DNA of 64,000 nt from Pseudomonas sp. PICF141 (GCF_002286815.1 NZ_MUNM01000044.1:62001-126000), one strand, 5' to 3'. Counted from the stretch's first letter, positions 49,986-64,000 are shown. Program-made: numbers and translations. Notes: a model not told the origin generated them from the letters alone.

Positions 49986-51179
49986 TCAATCGGCCTGACG
50001 ACGCAGGAAAGCCGGGATGTCCAGGTAGTCCAGGTCATCTTGCGGGTTCATCTTCGCGGCAGTCGCAGCACCGGCCTGAGCCTGGTTGCGCATGACGGTC
50101 GGACGGTCCAGGTCACGGTAATTCACCGCAGGCTGTTCCTGACGAACAGGGGCTTGTTGTTGTGGCTGGGAGGCCATCGAGGTGTGAACGGTATTGTCGA
50201 TGACCTTGACAGGCTTCTCGATTTTAGCGCCTAAACCGGTGGCTACAACAGTCACATGCAGCTCGTCGCGCATGTCCGGATCGATAACGGTACCGACCTT
50301 GACCATCGCGTGCTCGGAAGCGAAGGCTTCGATGATGCTACCCACGTCGGAGTACTCACCCAGGGACAGGTCAGGACCGGCGGTGATGTTCACCAGGATG
50401 CCGCGTGCGCCTTGCAGGTTCACGTCTTCGAGCAACGGGTTGCGAATAGCCGCCTCGGTGGCTTCGCGCGCACGGTTCGGACCGCTGGCGCAGCCAGTGC
50501 CCATCATCGCCATGCCCATTTCGGACATCACGGTGCGTACGTCGGCGAAGTCAACGTTGATCATGCCCGGACGCTTGATGATGTCGGAGATACCGCGAAC
50601 GGCACCGGCCAGTACATCGTCAGCCTTGGCGAAAGCCGACAGCAGGCTGGCGTCTTTACCGAGGATGGTCAACAGCTTCTCGTTGGGAATGGTGATCAAC
50701 GAGTCGACGCTTTCAGACAGCAGACGAATACCTTCGTCGGCGAGCTGCATGCGCTTGCGACCTTCGAACGGGAACGGACGGGTCACTACCGCTACGGTGA
50801 GGATCCCCATTTCCTTGGCCACTTCGGCAATGATTGGCGCAGCACCGGTACCGGTACCACCGCCCATGCCGGTAGTGATGAACACCATGTTGGTGCCCTG
50901 CAGGACTTCGGCAATGCGCTCACGGTCCTCGAGAGCGGCCTGACGACCTACTTCAGGGTTGGCACCGGCGCCCAGACCTTTGGTCACGCTGGTACCCAGT
51001 TGCAGGATGGTCCGCGCGCTGATGCTTTTCAGCGCCTGGGCATCAGTGTTGGCGCAGATGAATTCAACGCCTTCAATGTTGCTCTTGACCATGTGATTGA
51101 CAGCGTTGCCGCCGCCACCGCCAACACCGATAACTTTAATTACCGGGCTTGCGGGGATGTTGTCTACGAGTTCGAACAT
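49986..51179 (-). CDS. ftsZ: Cell division protein FtsZ
   Basis: 397-residue tubulin-like GTPase that forms the Z ring. The tubulin signature GGGTGTGAAP lies at about 105-114, the T7-loop acid in NVDFADVRTVM, and the conserved C-terminal peptide that binds FtsA and ZipA is DDLDYLDIPAFLRRQAD. A linker rich in Gln and Pro (about 325-380) precedes it. The ATG follows AAGGAGAGGG. The 95-bp gap to ftsA contains two copies of CTTGAAACT (51247-51270) and may hold an extra ftsZ promoter. Confidence 0.98.
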   Translation of the reverse strand: MFELVDNIPASPVIKVIGVGGGGGNAVNHMVKSNIEGVEFICANTDAQALKSISARTILQLGTSVTKGLGAGANPEVGRQAALEDRERIAEVLQGTNMVFITTGMGGGTGTGAAPIIAEVAKEMGILTVAVVTRPFPFEGRKRMQLADEGIRLLSESVDSLITIPNEKLLTILGKDASLLSAFAKADDVLAGAVRGISDIIKRPGMINVDFADVRTVMSEMGMAMMGTGCASGPNRAREATEAAIRNPLLEDVNLQGARGILVNITAGPDLSLGEYSDVGSIIEAFASEHAMVKVGTVIDPDMRDELHVTVVATGLGAKIEKPVKVIDNTVHTSMASQPQQQAPVRQEQPAVNYRDLDRPTVMRNQAQAGAATAAKMNPQDDLDYLDIPAFLRRQAD

Positions 51180-51274
51180 GTTCCCTCTCCTTACGTTCTC
51201 TAGTTTTTTTCGCCTACTGCGTTTTGCTGCTTTTACCGCATGCCGCTTGAAACTTGTCGCTTGAAACTGCTTTG

Positions 51275-52534
51275 TCAGAAGTTGCCTTGGACCCAGCTCT
51301 TGAAGCGATCGAGCAAGGCAACTTTCGGTTCGTCGTTGCTGTAGCTGTCGCGGCTGCCGATGCCCGAGAACGAAATCCCGTCGGACTGCTTCTGCAGGCC
51401 GTACATCAACAGGCCGACGCCGGTGGAATAAATCGGGTTGCGGACCACGTCGTCCAGGCCCTTGACGCCATGCGGCACGCCCAAGCGAACCGGCATGTGG
51501 AAGATTTCTTCAGCCAGTTCCACCGCGCCTTCCATCTTCGACGTACCGCCGGTCAGCACGATGCCGGCCGGGATCAGGTCTTCGTAGCCACTGCGACGCA
51601 GTTCGGCCTGGATCAGGGTGAACAGCTCGTCGTAACGCGGCTCGACCACTTCGGCCAGGGCCTGACGTGACAGTTCGCGCGGTGGACGGTCGCCGACGCT
51701 CGGCACCTTGATGGTTTCACCGGCACCCGCCAGTTTGGCCAGGGCACAGGCGTAGCGAATCTTGATTTCTTCGGCGTATTGGGTCGGGGTGCGCAGCGCC
51801 ATGGCGATGTCGTTGGTCACCTGATCGCCCGCAATCGGAATCACCGCGGTGTGGCGGATCGCGCCTTCGGTGAAGATCGCGATGTCAGTGGTGCCACCGC
51901 CGATGTCCACCAGGCACACACCCAATTCTTTCTCGTCGTCGGTCAGGACCGAGTAGGCCGAGGCCAACTGCTCGAGAATGATGTCGTCGATTTCCAGACC
52001 GCAGCGGCGTACACATTTTTCAATGTTCTGTGCGGCGTTGACGGCGCAAGTGACAACGTGAACCTTGGCCTCCAGACGCACGCCGGACATGCCCAGCGGC
52101 TCGCGAACGCCTTCCTGGTTATCGATCACGTAATCTTGCGGCAGGGTATGCAGCACGCGCTGGTCAGCCGGGATCGCCACCGCCTGGGCAGCGTCAAGAA
52201 CGCGCTCAAGGTCGGCAGAGCTGACTTCGCGATCACGAATCGCCACGATGCCGTGGGAGTTCAGGCTGCGAATGTGATTGCCCGCCACGCCGACAAATGC
52301 CGAGTGGATCCGGCAACCGGCCATCAGCTGCGCTTCTTCGATCGCGCGCTGGATCGATTGCACGGTGGACTCGATGTTCACCACTACGCCTTTTTTCAGG
52401 CCGCGGGACGGATGAGTACCGATCCCGACGATTTCGAGCGTGCCGTCGTCCGAGACCTCGCCTACCAGCGCCACCACCTTGGAGGTGCCGATATCGAGAC
52501 CGACGATCATTTTGCCGCTTTGCACGTTTGCCAT
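51275..52534 (-). CDS. ftsA: Cell division protein FtsA
   Basis: 419-residue actin-like protein that tethers FtsZ to the membrane. The actin-fold phosphate loops are VGLDIGTSKVVALVGE and CLVDIGGGTTDIAIF, and a C-terminal amphipathic helix, VALLDRFKSWVQGNF, is the membrane-targeting sequence. It starts 14 bp after ftsQ and precedes ftsZ. Confidence 0.97.
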   Translation of the reverse strand: MANVQSGKMIVGLDIGTSKVVALVGEVSDDGTLEIVGIGTHPSRGLKKGVVVNIESTVQSIQRAIEEAQLMAGCRIHSAFVGVAGNHIRSLNSHGIVAIRDREVSSADLERVLDAAQAVAIPADQRVLHTLPQDYVIDNQEGVREPLGMSGVRLEAKVHVVTCAVNAAQNIEKCVRRCGLEIDDIILEQLASAYSVLTDDEKELGVCLVDIGGGTTDIAIFTEGAIRHTAVIPIAGDQVTNDIAMALRTPTQYAEEIKIRYACALAKLAGAGETIKVPSVGDRPPRELSRQALAEVVEPRYDELFTLIQAELRRSGYEDLIPAGIVLTGGTSKMEGAVELAEEIFHMPVRLGVPHGVKGLDDVVRNPIYSTGVGLLMYGLQKQSDGISFSGIGSRDSYSNDEPKVALLDRFKSWVQGNF

Positions 52535-52548
52535 GGTCCTGCCTCTTC

Positions 52549-53415
52549 TTAATTCTGCGCGACAGCGGGTTGGGCTGTCGTGGGCGCTACAGGTTCCCGC
52601 CAGCCAACAGCGAGGCCGTTGGCGTAGCGCAGATCGATGCGCGCAATGTTCGTAATCTGCTCTTTGAGCGTCTTGTCATAGATGGCAATGAAGCGGCGCA
52701 TCTTTTCCACCAGCTTGCCGCGTCCCAGCAGCAGTTCGATTCCCGGGCCCGCGCTGCCGGCGCCGGTGGTCAGGAACCAACTGCCTCGTTCACGCAACTC
52801 CAGGCGTGCAATCGAGAAGCCCAAGGGCCTGAGCATCTGGCTCAGCACCTGGTATTGCTGCATCACTTGCTGCTGGGCCCGCTGCGGGCCGAACAACTGC
52901 GGCAAGTGTTCGTAGTTCGCCAGTTCACGCGGGGTGAACGCCTGCCCCTGGTTGTTCAACAGCGACTCATCGCCCCAACGGGCCACCGGCAGTTGTTCTT
53001 CCAGGCGAATCACCACCTGATCGGGCCATACCCTGCGCACTTCGGCGTGGGCAATCCATGGCATCTGTTCAAGCTCGGTGCGCATGCCCGCCAGGTCGAT
53101 GGTGAAGAAGCTCGACGCCACGAATGGGGCGATCCGCTGCTGCACCGCTTGCTGGCTGATGTAACTCAAGTCACCCTGCACCGCGATCCTGGTGATCGGC
53201 CGGTCGGCGTACGGCAGCAAACGCTGTGCGCCTTCATAAGTGCCAAACCCCAGCGCGACCAACAGCACGGGCCAGAACAGACTTTTCAGAAAACCAAAAT
53301 TGGCTTTCGGCAGGCGCGCAGACATCGGCTCTTTGGCCACCATTCGGCTGGCACCCCGCGGCACCGGCTTGCGGCCGGGAGCGGAAGGCTGATGACGTAG
53401 CTGAGCGCCTTGCAT
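52549..53415 (-). CDS. ftsQ: Cell division protein FtsQ
   Basis: 288 residues from the ATG at 53415, beginning [20 protein letters not shown]. It has a basic cytoplasmic tail, one membrane segment (about 47-65, [20 protein letters not shown]), a POTRA domain ([20 protein letters not shown] onward) and the beta domain that contacts FtsB and FtsL. It starts 4 bp after ddlB ends. An upstream start at 53517 would run into ddlB and is rejected. Confidence 0.95.
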   Translation of the reverse strand: MQGAQLRHQPSAPGRKPVPRGASRMVAKEPMSARLPKANFGFLKSLFWPVLLVALGFGTYEGAQRLLPYADRPITRIAVQGDLSYISQQAVQQRIAPFVASSFFTIDLAGMRTELEQMPWIAHAEVRRVWPDQVVIRLEEQLPVARWGDESLLNNQGQAFTPRELANYEHLPQLFGPQRAQQQVMQQYQVLSQMLRPLGFSIARLELRERGSWFLTTGAGSAGPGIELLLGRGKLVEKMRRFIAIYDKTLKEQITNIARIDLRYANGLAVGWREPVAPTTAQPAVAQN

Positions 53416-53419
53416 GGTC

Positions 53420-55852
<2,433 letters not shown>

Positions 55853-55860
<8 letters not shown>

Positions 55861-56923
55861 GGGCCACCTCCAGGCAGGTATCGACCACGTTACGAGTGGC
55901 ATCGGGTTTGGCCAGGCGGCGTGCCGCGGTGGCCATGTCGTTGAGTCGTTGCGGTTGCATCAAGACCTCTGTCAGGCGAGCGGCAAGGTCCGCTGCGCCA
56001 GTCGTTCTTTGCGGCATCAGGAAGGCAGCGCCTTCACGGGCCAAATAATCGGCGTTGCGGGTCTGGTGATCGTCGATCGCGTGGGGCAAAGGCACCAGCA
56101 TCGAGGGCAGACCGGCAGCCGCCAGTTCACTGATGGTCAATGCGCCTGCACGGCACACCACCAGGTCGGCCCAGCCATAGGCTTGGGCCATGTCTTTGAT
56201 GAAAGGCTGCACGTGCGCCTCGACGCCAGCTGCGCGATAGCGCTCTGCAGTCACTTCATCGTGGTTTTTGCCGGCCTGATGAAACACGTCCGGACGCAGG
56301 TCGGCAGCGACTTGCGACAGGGCTTCAGGCAGCAATTTGTTCAACGGCTCTGCGCCCAGGCTTCCGCCCAGGATCAGCAAACGCGCCTTGCGACCGGCCA
56401 GGGCAGGTCGCGGTGTTTCGAGGAACAGCTCGGTACGCACCGGGTTACCGGTGGTGCGACGGCTGTTCGACAGGGTAAAGGTGTCGGGGAACGCTTCACA
56501 GACTCGGGCGGCCAACGGCACCAGCAACCGATTGGCGGTACCGGCGACGGCGTTCTGCTCATGAACGATCACCGGCACGCCGGACAATTTGGCTGCAACA
56601 CCGCCCGGCCCGGTCACATAACCTCCGAAGCCGACCACGCAGACTGGCCGCAGCTGACGAATGACCGCCCGTGCCTGCCAGATCGACTTGAGCAACATGA
56701 AAGGCGCCATGAGCAGGGACAATTTGCCCTTGCCGCGCAAACCGCTGGCGTTGATCCGATGCAATTGAAGGCCGGCCGCCGGCACCAGATCGTTCTCGAT
56801 CCCGCGCGGTGTGCCCAACCAGTGCACGGTGTAACCGCGGGCCTGGAACTCGCGAGCGCAGGCCAGTGCCGGGAACACGTGGCCCCCGGTGCCGCCCGCC
56901 ATGATCAATACGTTAGCGCCCAT
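55853..56923 (-). CDS. murG: UDP-GlcNAc transferase MurG (lipid II synthase)
   Basis: 356-residue GT28 glycosyltransferase that converts lipid I to lipid II on the inner leaflet. Glycine loops are [18 protein letters not shown] (start) and [11 protein letters not shown], and the UDP-binding C-domain has [13 protein letters not shown]. The ATG at 56923 follows GGAG; the longer frame from 57028 would run far into ftsW. It overlaps ftsW by 11 bp. Confidence 0.97.
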
Positions 56924-58130
56924 GGGTCGGCTCCTCGGCGAAGTCGCTCTCATGGAACTCCATCTCTTCACTGCCCAAGTGGGTTCGACTCTCCCACTCG
57001 ATGCGCAACAACAAGCCAAGACAGGCACAGCAGATCACCAACGAGCTGCCGCCATAACTGAGGAATGGCAGGGTCAGCCCCTTGGTTGGCAGCAGGCCCA
57101 CGTTCACTCCGATGTTGATCAGAAACTGACCGATCCACAGGAACGACAAGCCATACGCAATGTAAGCGGCGAAAAACTGTTTGGCCTTCTCGGCCCAGTA
57201 ACCGATGTACATGCCACGAATACAGACAAAGACGAACAGCGCCAGGGTGCACAACGAACCCACGGCCCCCAGTTCTTCGGCCAGCACCGAGAACACGAAG
57301 TCAGTGTGGGCTTCCGGCAGGTAGAACTGCTTCTGCACGCTGTTGCCCAGGCCAACGCCCAGCCATTCGCCACGACCGAAAGCAATCAAGGCTTGAGATA
57401 ACTGATAGCCCGCACCGAACTGGTCGGCCCACGGGTCCGCGAAGTTGGTCAGTCGCGCCATTCGATACGGCTGCATTTGAATCAACAACACCACCGCACC
57501 GACAGCCAGGACAACCATCAGGGAAAAACGGAACAGCCCGACGCCGCCGAGGAACAGCATCGCCGCAGCGGCCCCCATCATCACGACCGTGGCACCGAAG
57601 TCCGGCTCCATCAGCAACAGGCCCGCCATCGGCAGCAGAACGATGAACGGCTTGAAGAAGCCCATCCAGCTTTCACGCACTTCTTTCTGGCGACGCACCA
57701 GATAACCGGCGAGGTAGATCACCACGAACACCTTGGCGATCTCGGAAGGCTGAACGTTGAAGAAGCTGAAGCCGATCCAGCGCATCGAACCGTTCACCTC
57801 GCGACCGATCCCGGGGATGATCACCATCACCAGCAAACCGAAAGCGCCAATCAGCATCAGCCAGCCCAGGCGTTGCCAGGTAGCAATCGGAATCATCATG
57901 CTGACGATGCAGGCACCAAGGCCCAGCACCACGTAGATCAGGTGGCGGATCATGTAATACAGGGCACTGCCCGATTGCACCGCCGCCACTTCAGTGGATG
58001 CCGATGCAATCATCACCAGCCCCAGCCCCAGCAGTGCCAGGCAACCGGCGAGCATCGGGAAATCGAGGTCAATGCCGCGCCCAGTGATGATCGGCGACGG
58101 GTACGGCTTGATGATATTCAGGAGGCTCAT
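56913..58130 (-). CDS. ftsW: Peptidoglycan glycosyltransferase FtsW
   Basis: 405-residue SEDS-family integral membrane protein with about ten helices, which polymerises lipid II at the septum together with FtsI. The signature is in the C-terminal half (FLINIGVNVGLLPTKGLTLP, then FLSYGGSS). The ATG at 58130 follows AGGAGG and overlaps the murD stop (ATGA). The C-terminal tail (about 380-405) is acidic. Confidence 0.97.
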   Translation of the reverse strand: MSLLNIIKPYPSPIITGRGIDLDFPMLAGCLALLGLGLVMIASASTEVAAVQSGSALYYMIRHLIYVVLGLGACIVSMMIPIATWQRLGWLMLIGAFGLLVMVIIPGIGREVNGSMRWIGFSFFNVQPSEIAKVFVVIYLAGYLVRRQKEVRESWMGFFKPFIVLLPMAGLLLMEPDFGATVVMMGAAAAMLFLGGVGLFRFSLMVVLAVGAVVLLIQMQPYRMARLTNFADPWADQFGAGYQLSQALIAFGRGEWLGVGLGNSVQKQFYLPEAHTDFVFSVLAEELGAVGSLCTLALFVFVCIRGMYIGYWAEKAKQFFAAYIAYGLSFLWIGQFLINIGVNVGLLPTKGLTLPFLSYGGSSLVICCACLGLLLRIEWESRTHLGSEEMEFHESDFAEEPTHGR

Positions 58131-59473
58131 GCCAAGTCCTCCACGGCGCGGACAAACTGGTGACCGCGATCTTCGTAGTTCTTGAACATGTCGAAACTGG
58201 CGCAGGCCGGCGACAGCAGCACCGCGTCGCCCTTTTCGGCGATGGCGCGGCATTGGGCGACTGCTTCGATCAGCGAGCCGACGCGAATCAGTGGCACGGC
58301 GTCGCCGATGGCCTCGCCGATCTTGTCGGAATCACGGCCCATCAAAATGACGGCGCGGCAGTTGGCCGCGACCGGATCACGCAGGTCCTTGAACTCGGCA
58401 CCCTTGCCATCGCCACCGGCGATCAGCACGAGTTTGCCGTCGATGTCCGCACCCAGGCCTTCGATGGCGGCCAGCGCGGCGCCGACGTTGGTGGCTTTGG
58501 AATCGTTGTAATAGCTCACGCCATCGAGCTCGCGTACCCATTGGCAGCGATGCTCAAGCCCGGCGAAATTGCGCAAGGCCGAAAGCATGGCGTCGAACGG
58601 CAACCCCACGGCGTGGCCCAGCGCCAAAGCCGCCAGAGCGTTGGACTGGTTATGCGCGCCACGAATCTTCAATTCGCGCACTGGCATCAGGTTCTGGAAT
58701 TCGAAGGCCAGGTACTTCTCGCCGTCCTCTTCCCGGATCCCGAAGGCCTTGAAATCGGGTTTGCTCAAACCGAAGGTCCAGCACGGCTGACCTTCGCCCA
58801 TCAGCGGACGGCTCAGGGCGTCCTGACGATTGACCACAAACTGCCGGGCACCCCGGAAGATCCGGTGCTTGGCCAAGTGATAGGCCGGCAGACCGCTGTA
58901 GCGGTCCATGTGGTCTTCGCTGATATTGAGCACGGTCGCCACTTCGGCGTTGAGTTGATCGGTGGTTTCGAGCTGGAAGCTCGACAACTCCATCACGTAC
59001 AACTCGACGTCATCGCTGAGCAAATCCAGCGCCGGCGTGCCGAGATTGCCACCAACGGCGACACGCTTGCCGGCTGCCACGGCCATCTCACCCACCAGGG
59101 TGGTGACGGTGCTTTTCGCATTGGAACCGCTGATGGCGACAATCGGCGCCTTCGCGTTACGCGCGAACAGCTCGATGTCGCCGGACAACTTCACGCCACG
59201 GGCGGCGGCAGCCTGCAGGGCCGGGGTCGCCAGCGCCAGGCCGGGGCTCACGTAGAGCTCGTCGGCACGGCACAGGAACTCGACGTCCAGCTCGCCACAA
59301 CGCACTTCCACGTGCGGATAGTCACGCTTGAGCGTGGCCAGTTCCGGTGGATTTTCCCGCGTGTCGGCGACAGCAAACGACACGCCCCGGTTCGCCAGGA
59401 AGCGAACCAGGGACATGCCGCTCTTGCCGAGGCCGACAACGATGCGGAAGTGGTCAGAAGCGATCAGGGACAC
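58127..59473 (-). CDS. murD: UDP-N-acetylmuramoylalanine--D-glutamate ligase MurD
   Basis: 448-residue Mur ligase adding D-Glu. N-domain FRIVVGLGKSGMSLVRFLA, ATP loop SGSNAKSTVTTLVGEM, and the metal/substrate segment NISEDHMDRY. The Ala in GSNAKST in place of the usual Gly is common in pseudomonads. It follows mraY at 5 bp. Confidence 0.97.
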   Translation of the reverse strand: MSLIASDHFRIVVGLGKSGMSLVRFLANRGVSFAVADTRENPPELATLKRDYPHVEVRCGELDVEFLCRADELYVSPGLALATPALQAAAARGVKLSGDIELFARNAKAPIVAISGSNAKSTVTTLVGEMAVAAGKRVAVGGNLGTPALDLLSDDVELYVMELSSFQLETTDQLNAEVATVLNISEDHMDRYSGLPAYHLAKHRIFRGARQFVVNRQDALSRPLMGEGQPCWTFGLSKPDFKAFGIREEDGEKYLAFEFQNLMPVRELKIRGAHNQSNALAALALGHAVGLPFDAMLSALRNFAGLEHRCQWVRELDGVSYYNDSKATNVGAALAAIEGLGADIDGKLVLIAGGDGKGAEFKDLRDPVAANCRAVILMGRDSDKIGEAIGDAVPLIRVGSLIEAVAQCRAIAEKGDAVLLSPACASFDMFKNYEDRGHQFVRAVEDLA

Positions 59474-59478
59474 TCGTT

Positions 59479-60561
59479 CTACCTCAGCTTCAGGGTGGCA
59501 AGGCCGATCAGCACCAGAATCACGGTGATGATCCAGAAACGGACGATCACGCGCGGCTCGGGCCAGCCCTTGAGTTCAAAGTGGTGGTGTATCGGTGCCA
59601 TGCGAAACACACGGCGACCGGTCAACTTAAAGGAGGCAACCTGGATGACAACCGACAGGGTCTCCATCACGAACACGCCGCCCATGATGAACAGGACGAT
59701 TTCCTGGCGGACGATCACCGCGATGGTGCCCAGCGCCGCGCCCAGTGCCAGTGCACCGACGTCGCCCATGAATACCTGGGCCGGATAGGTGTTGAACCAG
59801 AGGAAACCCAGACCCGCGCCGATCAACGCACCGCAGAACACAATCAACTCACCGGCGCCCGGCACGTAGGGAATCAGCAGGTATTCAGCGAATTTCACGT
59901 TACCCGACAGGTAGCAGAAGATCCCCAGGCCGCCGCCGACCATCACGGTAGGCATGATCGCCAGACCGTCGAGGCCGTCGGTCAGATTGACTGCGTTGCT
60001 GGAGCCGACAATCACGAAATAGGTCAGGACGATGAAACCCGCGCCCAGCGGAATGCTGTAGTCCTTGAGCATGGGCAGGATGAGGGTGGTTTCTACCGGC
60101 GTTGCCGCGGTCATATAAAGGAAGACCGCCGCGCCCAGGCCGAACACCGACTGCCAGAAATACTTCCAGCGGCTCGGAAGGCCACGGGAGTTTTTCTCGA
60201 TGACTTTGCGGTAATCGTCTACCCAGCCGATGGCGCCGAACAGCAAGGTGACCAACAACACCACCCAAACGTAACGGTTGGCCAGGTCGGCCCAGAGCAA
60301 GGTGCTGACACCGATGGACGAAAGAATCAGCGCCCCGCCCATGGTCGGGGTACCGGATTTGGACAGGTGCGATTGCGGGCCATCGTTGCGAACGGATTGA
60401 CCGATCTGACGGTTCTGCAAGGTGCGGATCATCCACGGGCCATAGCACAGCGACAAGACCAGCGCGGTCAGCACACCGAGAATCCCGCGCAGGGTCAGGT
60501 ACTGGAAGACCGCGAAGCCTTTGTAGAACTGTTGCAGATACTCCGCTAGCAGCAGCAGCAT
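59479..60561 (-). CDS. mraY: Phospho-N-acetylmuramoyl-pentapeptide transferase MraY
   Basis: 360 residues from the ATG at 60561 ([12 protein letters not shown]), the family start; a further upstream frame is not needed. A ten-helix membrane enzyme that forms lipid I from UDP-MurNAc-pentapeptide and undecaprenyl phosphate. Catalytic Asp pair in [12 protein letters not shown], and conserved [18 protein letters not shown] and [20 protein letters not shown]. Its ATG shares one base with the TAA of murF. Confidence 0.97.
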   Translation of the reverse strand: MLLLLAEYLQQFYKGFAVFQYLTLRGILGVLTALVLSLCYGPWMIRTLQNRQIGQSVRNDGPQSHLSKSGTPTMGGALILSSIGVSTLLWADLANRYVWVVLLVTLLFGAIGWVDDYRKVIEKNSRGLPSRWKYFWQSVFGLGAAVFLYMTAATPVETTLILPMLKDYSIPLGAGFIVLTYFVIVGSSNAVNLTDGLDGLAIMPTVMVGGGLGIFCYLSGNVKFAEYLLIPYVPGAGELIVFCGALIGAGLGFLWFNTYPAQVFMGDVGALALGAALGTIAVIVRQEIVLFIMGGVFVMETLSVVIQVASFKLTGRRVFRMAPIHHHFELKGWPEPRVIVRFWIITVILVLIGLATLKLR

Positions 60562-61928
60562 TAATGTTTCTCCAGACGGGTCCCGCACAAAGCGGCGACG
60601 ATGTTTTCCATCGCGGCGCTGCGCGAGCCCTTGATCAAAATGGTGGTGTTTGGGTCCTGCTCGGCTTCCAGGGCCTTGATCAGTTCAGCCTGAGTACTGA
60701 AGTGAAAAGCCTGCTCGCCGAAAGCGTTTACGGCGTGAACCATCATTGGCCCGACCGCGTAAAGCGCGGAAACCTTGCCGCGGGCGTACTCGCCCACATC
60801 GCGGTGCCCCTGCTCCGCCCAATCGCCCAACTCGCCGATATCTCCGAGCACCAGAATGGTGCGGCCGGAAAAGCCGGCGAGTATATCAACGGCGGCGCAC
60901 ATGGAGGTGGGGTTTGCGTTGTACGTGTCATCGATCACGCGCATACCGTTAGTTGCCAGTTGCGCAACGGCGCGCCCCTTGACCGGTTGCACCGCATTGA
61001 GCCCCGAAGCGATATGCGACAAGGACACGCCCAGGGCATAAGCGGCGGCAGCGGCAGCAACTGCGTTGGTAACGTTATGCCCGCCGAGCAGATTCAATTG
61101 AATCCGGGCAATACCTTGCGGTGTGTGCAGTTCGAATGCAGGGCAGCCGCGTGCATCGGAAACGATGAAACTGGCATAAAAATCCGCGCCGGCATCCAGT
61201 TGAGAGAAACTCATCACCTGGCGGGCAGCGGCACGAGCCTTCCAGATTGGAAACGCTTTGTCGTCGAGATTCAAAACGGCGACGCCCGAAGCATCCAGCC
61301 CTTCAATGATCTCGCCCTTGGCCTCGACGATTTTTTCCGGGCCACCGAACTCGCCAACGTGAGCAGTACCGGCATTGTTCAGCACGGCGACATGGGGTTT
61401 GGTCATGGCAACGGTATAGGCAATTTCGCCGAGCCGCGAGGCCCCCAGTTCAATGACTGCCGCCGTGTGTTCCGGTGCCAGTTCGAGCAGGGTCAGCGGA
61501 ACACCAAGGTCATTGTTCAGATTGCCACGGGTCGCCAACACAGGACCGCGCGTGCGCAGGATGCTCGCGAGCATTTCCTTGACCGTGGTCTTGCCGCTGG
61601 AACCGGTAATGGCCACGACCGGTTGAGTGAACGCCGCACGGTTCATCGCGCCCAATTGGCCGAGGGCCTGGCGGGTGTCCTTGACCAGCAGTTGCGGCAG
61701 CGCGCTGCCAGCAACTTCGCGCTCGACCAGAGCACCCACGGCGCCTTTGGCGGCGACGTCATTGAGGTAGTCATGGCCATCGAAACGCGGGCCGGCCAGG
61801 GCAATAAACAGCTGGCCAGGCTTGATTGCGCGACTGTCGATGCTGACGCCGTCGAAGCTGGCGTCGCCGGCAATCAGGCGACCATTCAATGCACGGGTCA
61901 GTTCGCTCAGTTTCAAGGCCTTAAGCAT
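60561..61928 (-). CDS. murF: UDP-MurNAc-tripeptide--D-alanyl-D-alanine ligase MurF
   Basis: 455-residue Mur ligase adding the D-Ala-D-Ala dipeptide made by DdlB. ATP loop [17 protein letters not shown], then [10 protein letters not shown], and the dipeptide region [14 protein letters not shown]. It overlaps murE by 8 bp and ends inside the mraY start codon. Confidence 0.97.
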   Translation of the reverse strand: MLKALKLSELTRALNGRLIAGDASFDGVSIDSRAIKPGQLFIALAGPRFDGHDYLNDVAAKGAVGALVEREVAGSALPQLLVKDTRQALGQLGAMNRAAFTQPVVAITGSSGKTTVKEMLASILRTRGPVLATRGNLNNDLGVPLTLLELAPEHTAAVIELGASRLGEIAYTVAMTKPHVAVLNNAGTAHVGEFGGPEKIVEAKGEIIEGLDASGVAVLNLDDKAFPIWKARAAARQVMSFSQLDAGADFYASFIVSDARGCPAFELHTPQGIARIQLNLLGGHNVTNAVAAAAAAYALGVSLSHIASGLNAVQPVKGRAVAQLATNGMRVIDDTYNANPTSMCAAVDILAGFSGRTILVLGDIGELGDWAEQGHRDVGEYARGKVSALYAVGPMMVHAVNAFGEQAFHFSTQAELIKALEAEQDPNTTILIKGSRSAAMENIVAALCGTRLEKH

Positions 61929-63383
61929 GAGCCACCTCCCACGCGGTCAGGGCGTGATCAGCCTCGACCAGATCGGAGAAAGCGTGGCGCTCGCCGTTGA
62001 TTTCCTGATAGTCCTCGTGACCTTTACCGGCCAGGACAATCACGTCATCGGCCGATGCGCTGGCGATCAATTGGGCAATCGCCTCGCCACGGCCAGCGAC
62101 GAAGGTCACTTTATCCACAGCGGTAAAACCGGCGCGGATGTCGTCGAAAATCATGGTTGGGTCTTCGGTGCGCGGATTGTCATCGGTGACCAGTACGCCA
62201 TCGGCCAGACGTTCGACCACTTCTGCCATCAGCGGACGCTTGCCGCGATCGCGATCACCACCGCAACCGAACAGGCACAGCAACCGGCCTTTGGCGTGTG
62301 GACGCAGGGCCATCAAGACTTTTTCCAGCGCATCCGGCGTGTGGGCGTAATCGACCACCACCAATGGCTGGGTACCGCCACCCAGGCGCTGCATGCGACC
62401 GGCCGGACCTTCGAGTTTGGGCAGCACCTTGAGGATTTCGTCCAGCGCGTAGTCCAGCCCGAGCAACGCGCCGACCGCGGCCAACACGTTGCTCAGGTTG
62501 AAACGACCGAGCAAGGTGCTGCGCAAATGGTGCTCGCCTTGCGGCGTGACCAGCGTGGCGCGCACACCTTCATCATCGAACTGCGCCTGGCGGCAATACA
62601 GGTAGGCGCCGGCATCTTCCAGGCTGTAAGTGATCAGTCGCGACTCGCCCTCATCGGCAGCCAGTTGCCGGCCGAATTCGTCGTCCAGGTTGACCACCCG
62701 GCACTTCAGGTCATTCCAGGCAAACAGCTTGGCCTTGGTTTCGCCATAAGCCTGCATGGTGCCGTGGTAATCCAGATGGTCGCGCGACAGGTTGGTCATC
62801 ACCGCCACATCGAAGGCCAGTGCGCTCACGCGGCCCTGATCCAGCCCGTGGGAAGAGACTTCCATGGCCACGGCTTTGGCGCCGGCTTTTTTCAGGTCGG
62901 CGAGGGTCGCTTGCACCGCAATCGGGTTCGGCGTGGTGTGCAGACCGCTTTCCAGCGCGCCGTAGAAACCGGAGCCCAGGGTGCCGACAATGCCGCAGTG
63001 CTGACCCAGCAGGTCGAGCGCCTGGGCGACCAATTGGGTCACGCTGGTTTTACCGTTGGTACCGGTCACGCCGATCAGGTTCAAATGACGGCTCGGGTCG
63101 CCATAGAAACGCCCGGCAATGTCCGACAGCTGCGCCGCCAGGCCCTTGACCGGAATCAACGGCACGTCGGTGATTGGCAGCACAGTCGCGCCTTCGACTT
63201 CATAAGCCACGGCAGCAGCGCCGCGTTGCAAGGCGTCGGCGATGTGCGCGCGCCCGTCGAACTTGCCACCAGGCACCGCGAGAAACAGATCGCCTGCTCT
63301 TACGTTACGGCTGTCCAGCGCCAATTCGCGAATCAGCAGATCGCGACCGGCGTGGGCGAATATCTTGTTCAGGCTCAGCGACA

Positions 63384-63384
<1 letters not shown>
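61921..63384 (-). CDS. murE: UDP-MurNAc-dipeptide--meso-diaminopimelate ligase MurE
   Basis: 487-residue Mur ligase. ATP loop GVTGTNGKTSVTQLVAQ and the substrate region TDDNPRTEDP; the DNPR motif indicates meso-diaminopimelate, as expected in a Gram-negative, rather than lysine. Start ATG 63384 shares a base with the TGA of ftsI. Confidence 0.97.

Positions 63385-64000
<616 letters not shown>

Overview
The window is a chromosomal segment of a fluorescent-group Pseudomonas (P. fluorescens lineage or a close relative). The evidence is gene content and order matching pseudomonads (lptFG/pepA/holC/valS; hup-ndpA; aapJQMP; carboxylesterase-rhlB-dauBAR; hmp-norR; the mra/fts/mur cluster ending in ftsZ-lpxC), high GC in almost every gene, and many copies of Pseudomonas-type REP palindromes between genes. 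No rRNA, tRNA, CRISPR array, insertion sequence or prophage was seen.

Layout. 1-9.3 kb: the 5' part of lepA, the LPS-export permease genes lptG and lptF, and divergently pepA, holC, a small conserved gene and valS. 9.3-14 kb: rlmF, an HU gene, ndpA, a decayed glutaredoxin-like remnant, a GST and a GIY-YIG protein. 14.2-19.2 kb: one AT-rich 1654-codon RHS/YD-repeat gene, the only clearly foreign-looking DNA. 19.3-23.8 kb: an NTF2-like protein, a CynX/NimT-type transporter with its GntR-family regulator, and an unusual S8 protease without signal peptide. 23.8-28 kb: the aapJQMP general amino-acid ABC transporter. 28.4-34.7 kb: carboxylesterase, rhlB, the dauBAR D-arginine locus and a divergent periplasmic binding protein that shares a promoter/operator motif with dauB. 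34.9-37.8 kb: flavohaemoglobin hmp and its NO-responsive activator norR. 37.8-42.4 kb: cheV, a GNAT enzyme, a secreted small protein, a YkgJ-type cysteine-cluster protein, a lipoprotein fusing a solute-binding domain to a RidA domain, and a small conserved gene. 42.7-48.8 kb: a two-gene RND efflux system and a diguanylate cyclase. 48.9-64 kb: lpxC, ftsZ, ftsA, ftsQ, ddlB, murC, murG, ftsW, murD, mraY, murF, murE and the 3' end of ftsI, all on the minus strand and mostly overlapping or nearly so.

How the genes work together. The dcw cluster makes the peptidoglycan precursor and assembles the divisome; lptFG and lpxC serve the outer-membrane LPS. aapJQMP, dauBAR with its linked binding protein, and the RidA fusion form an amino-acid uptake and imine-handling theme. 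hmp/norR is a self-contained nitric-oxide detoxification unit with visible regulatory sites.

The most interesting items are the binding-protein/RidA fusion lipoprotein (40856-41998), the orphan RHS protein whose C-terminal domain carries a caspase-like His-Gly...Cys arrangement (14262-19226), and the near-identical motif lying over the -10 region of two promoters of the dau locus (30763-30780 and 34772-34788).
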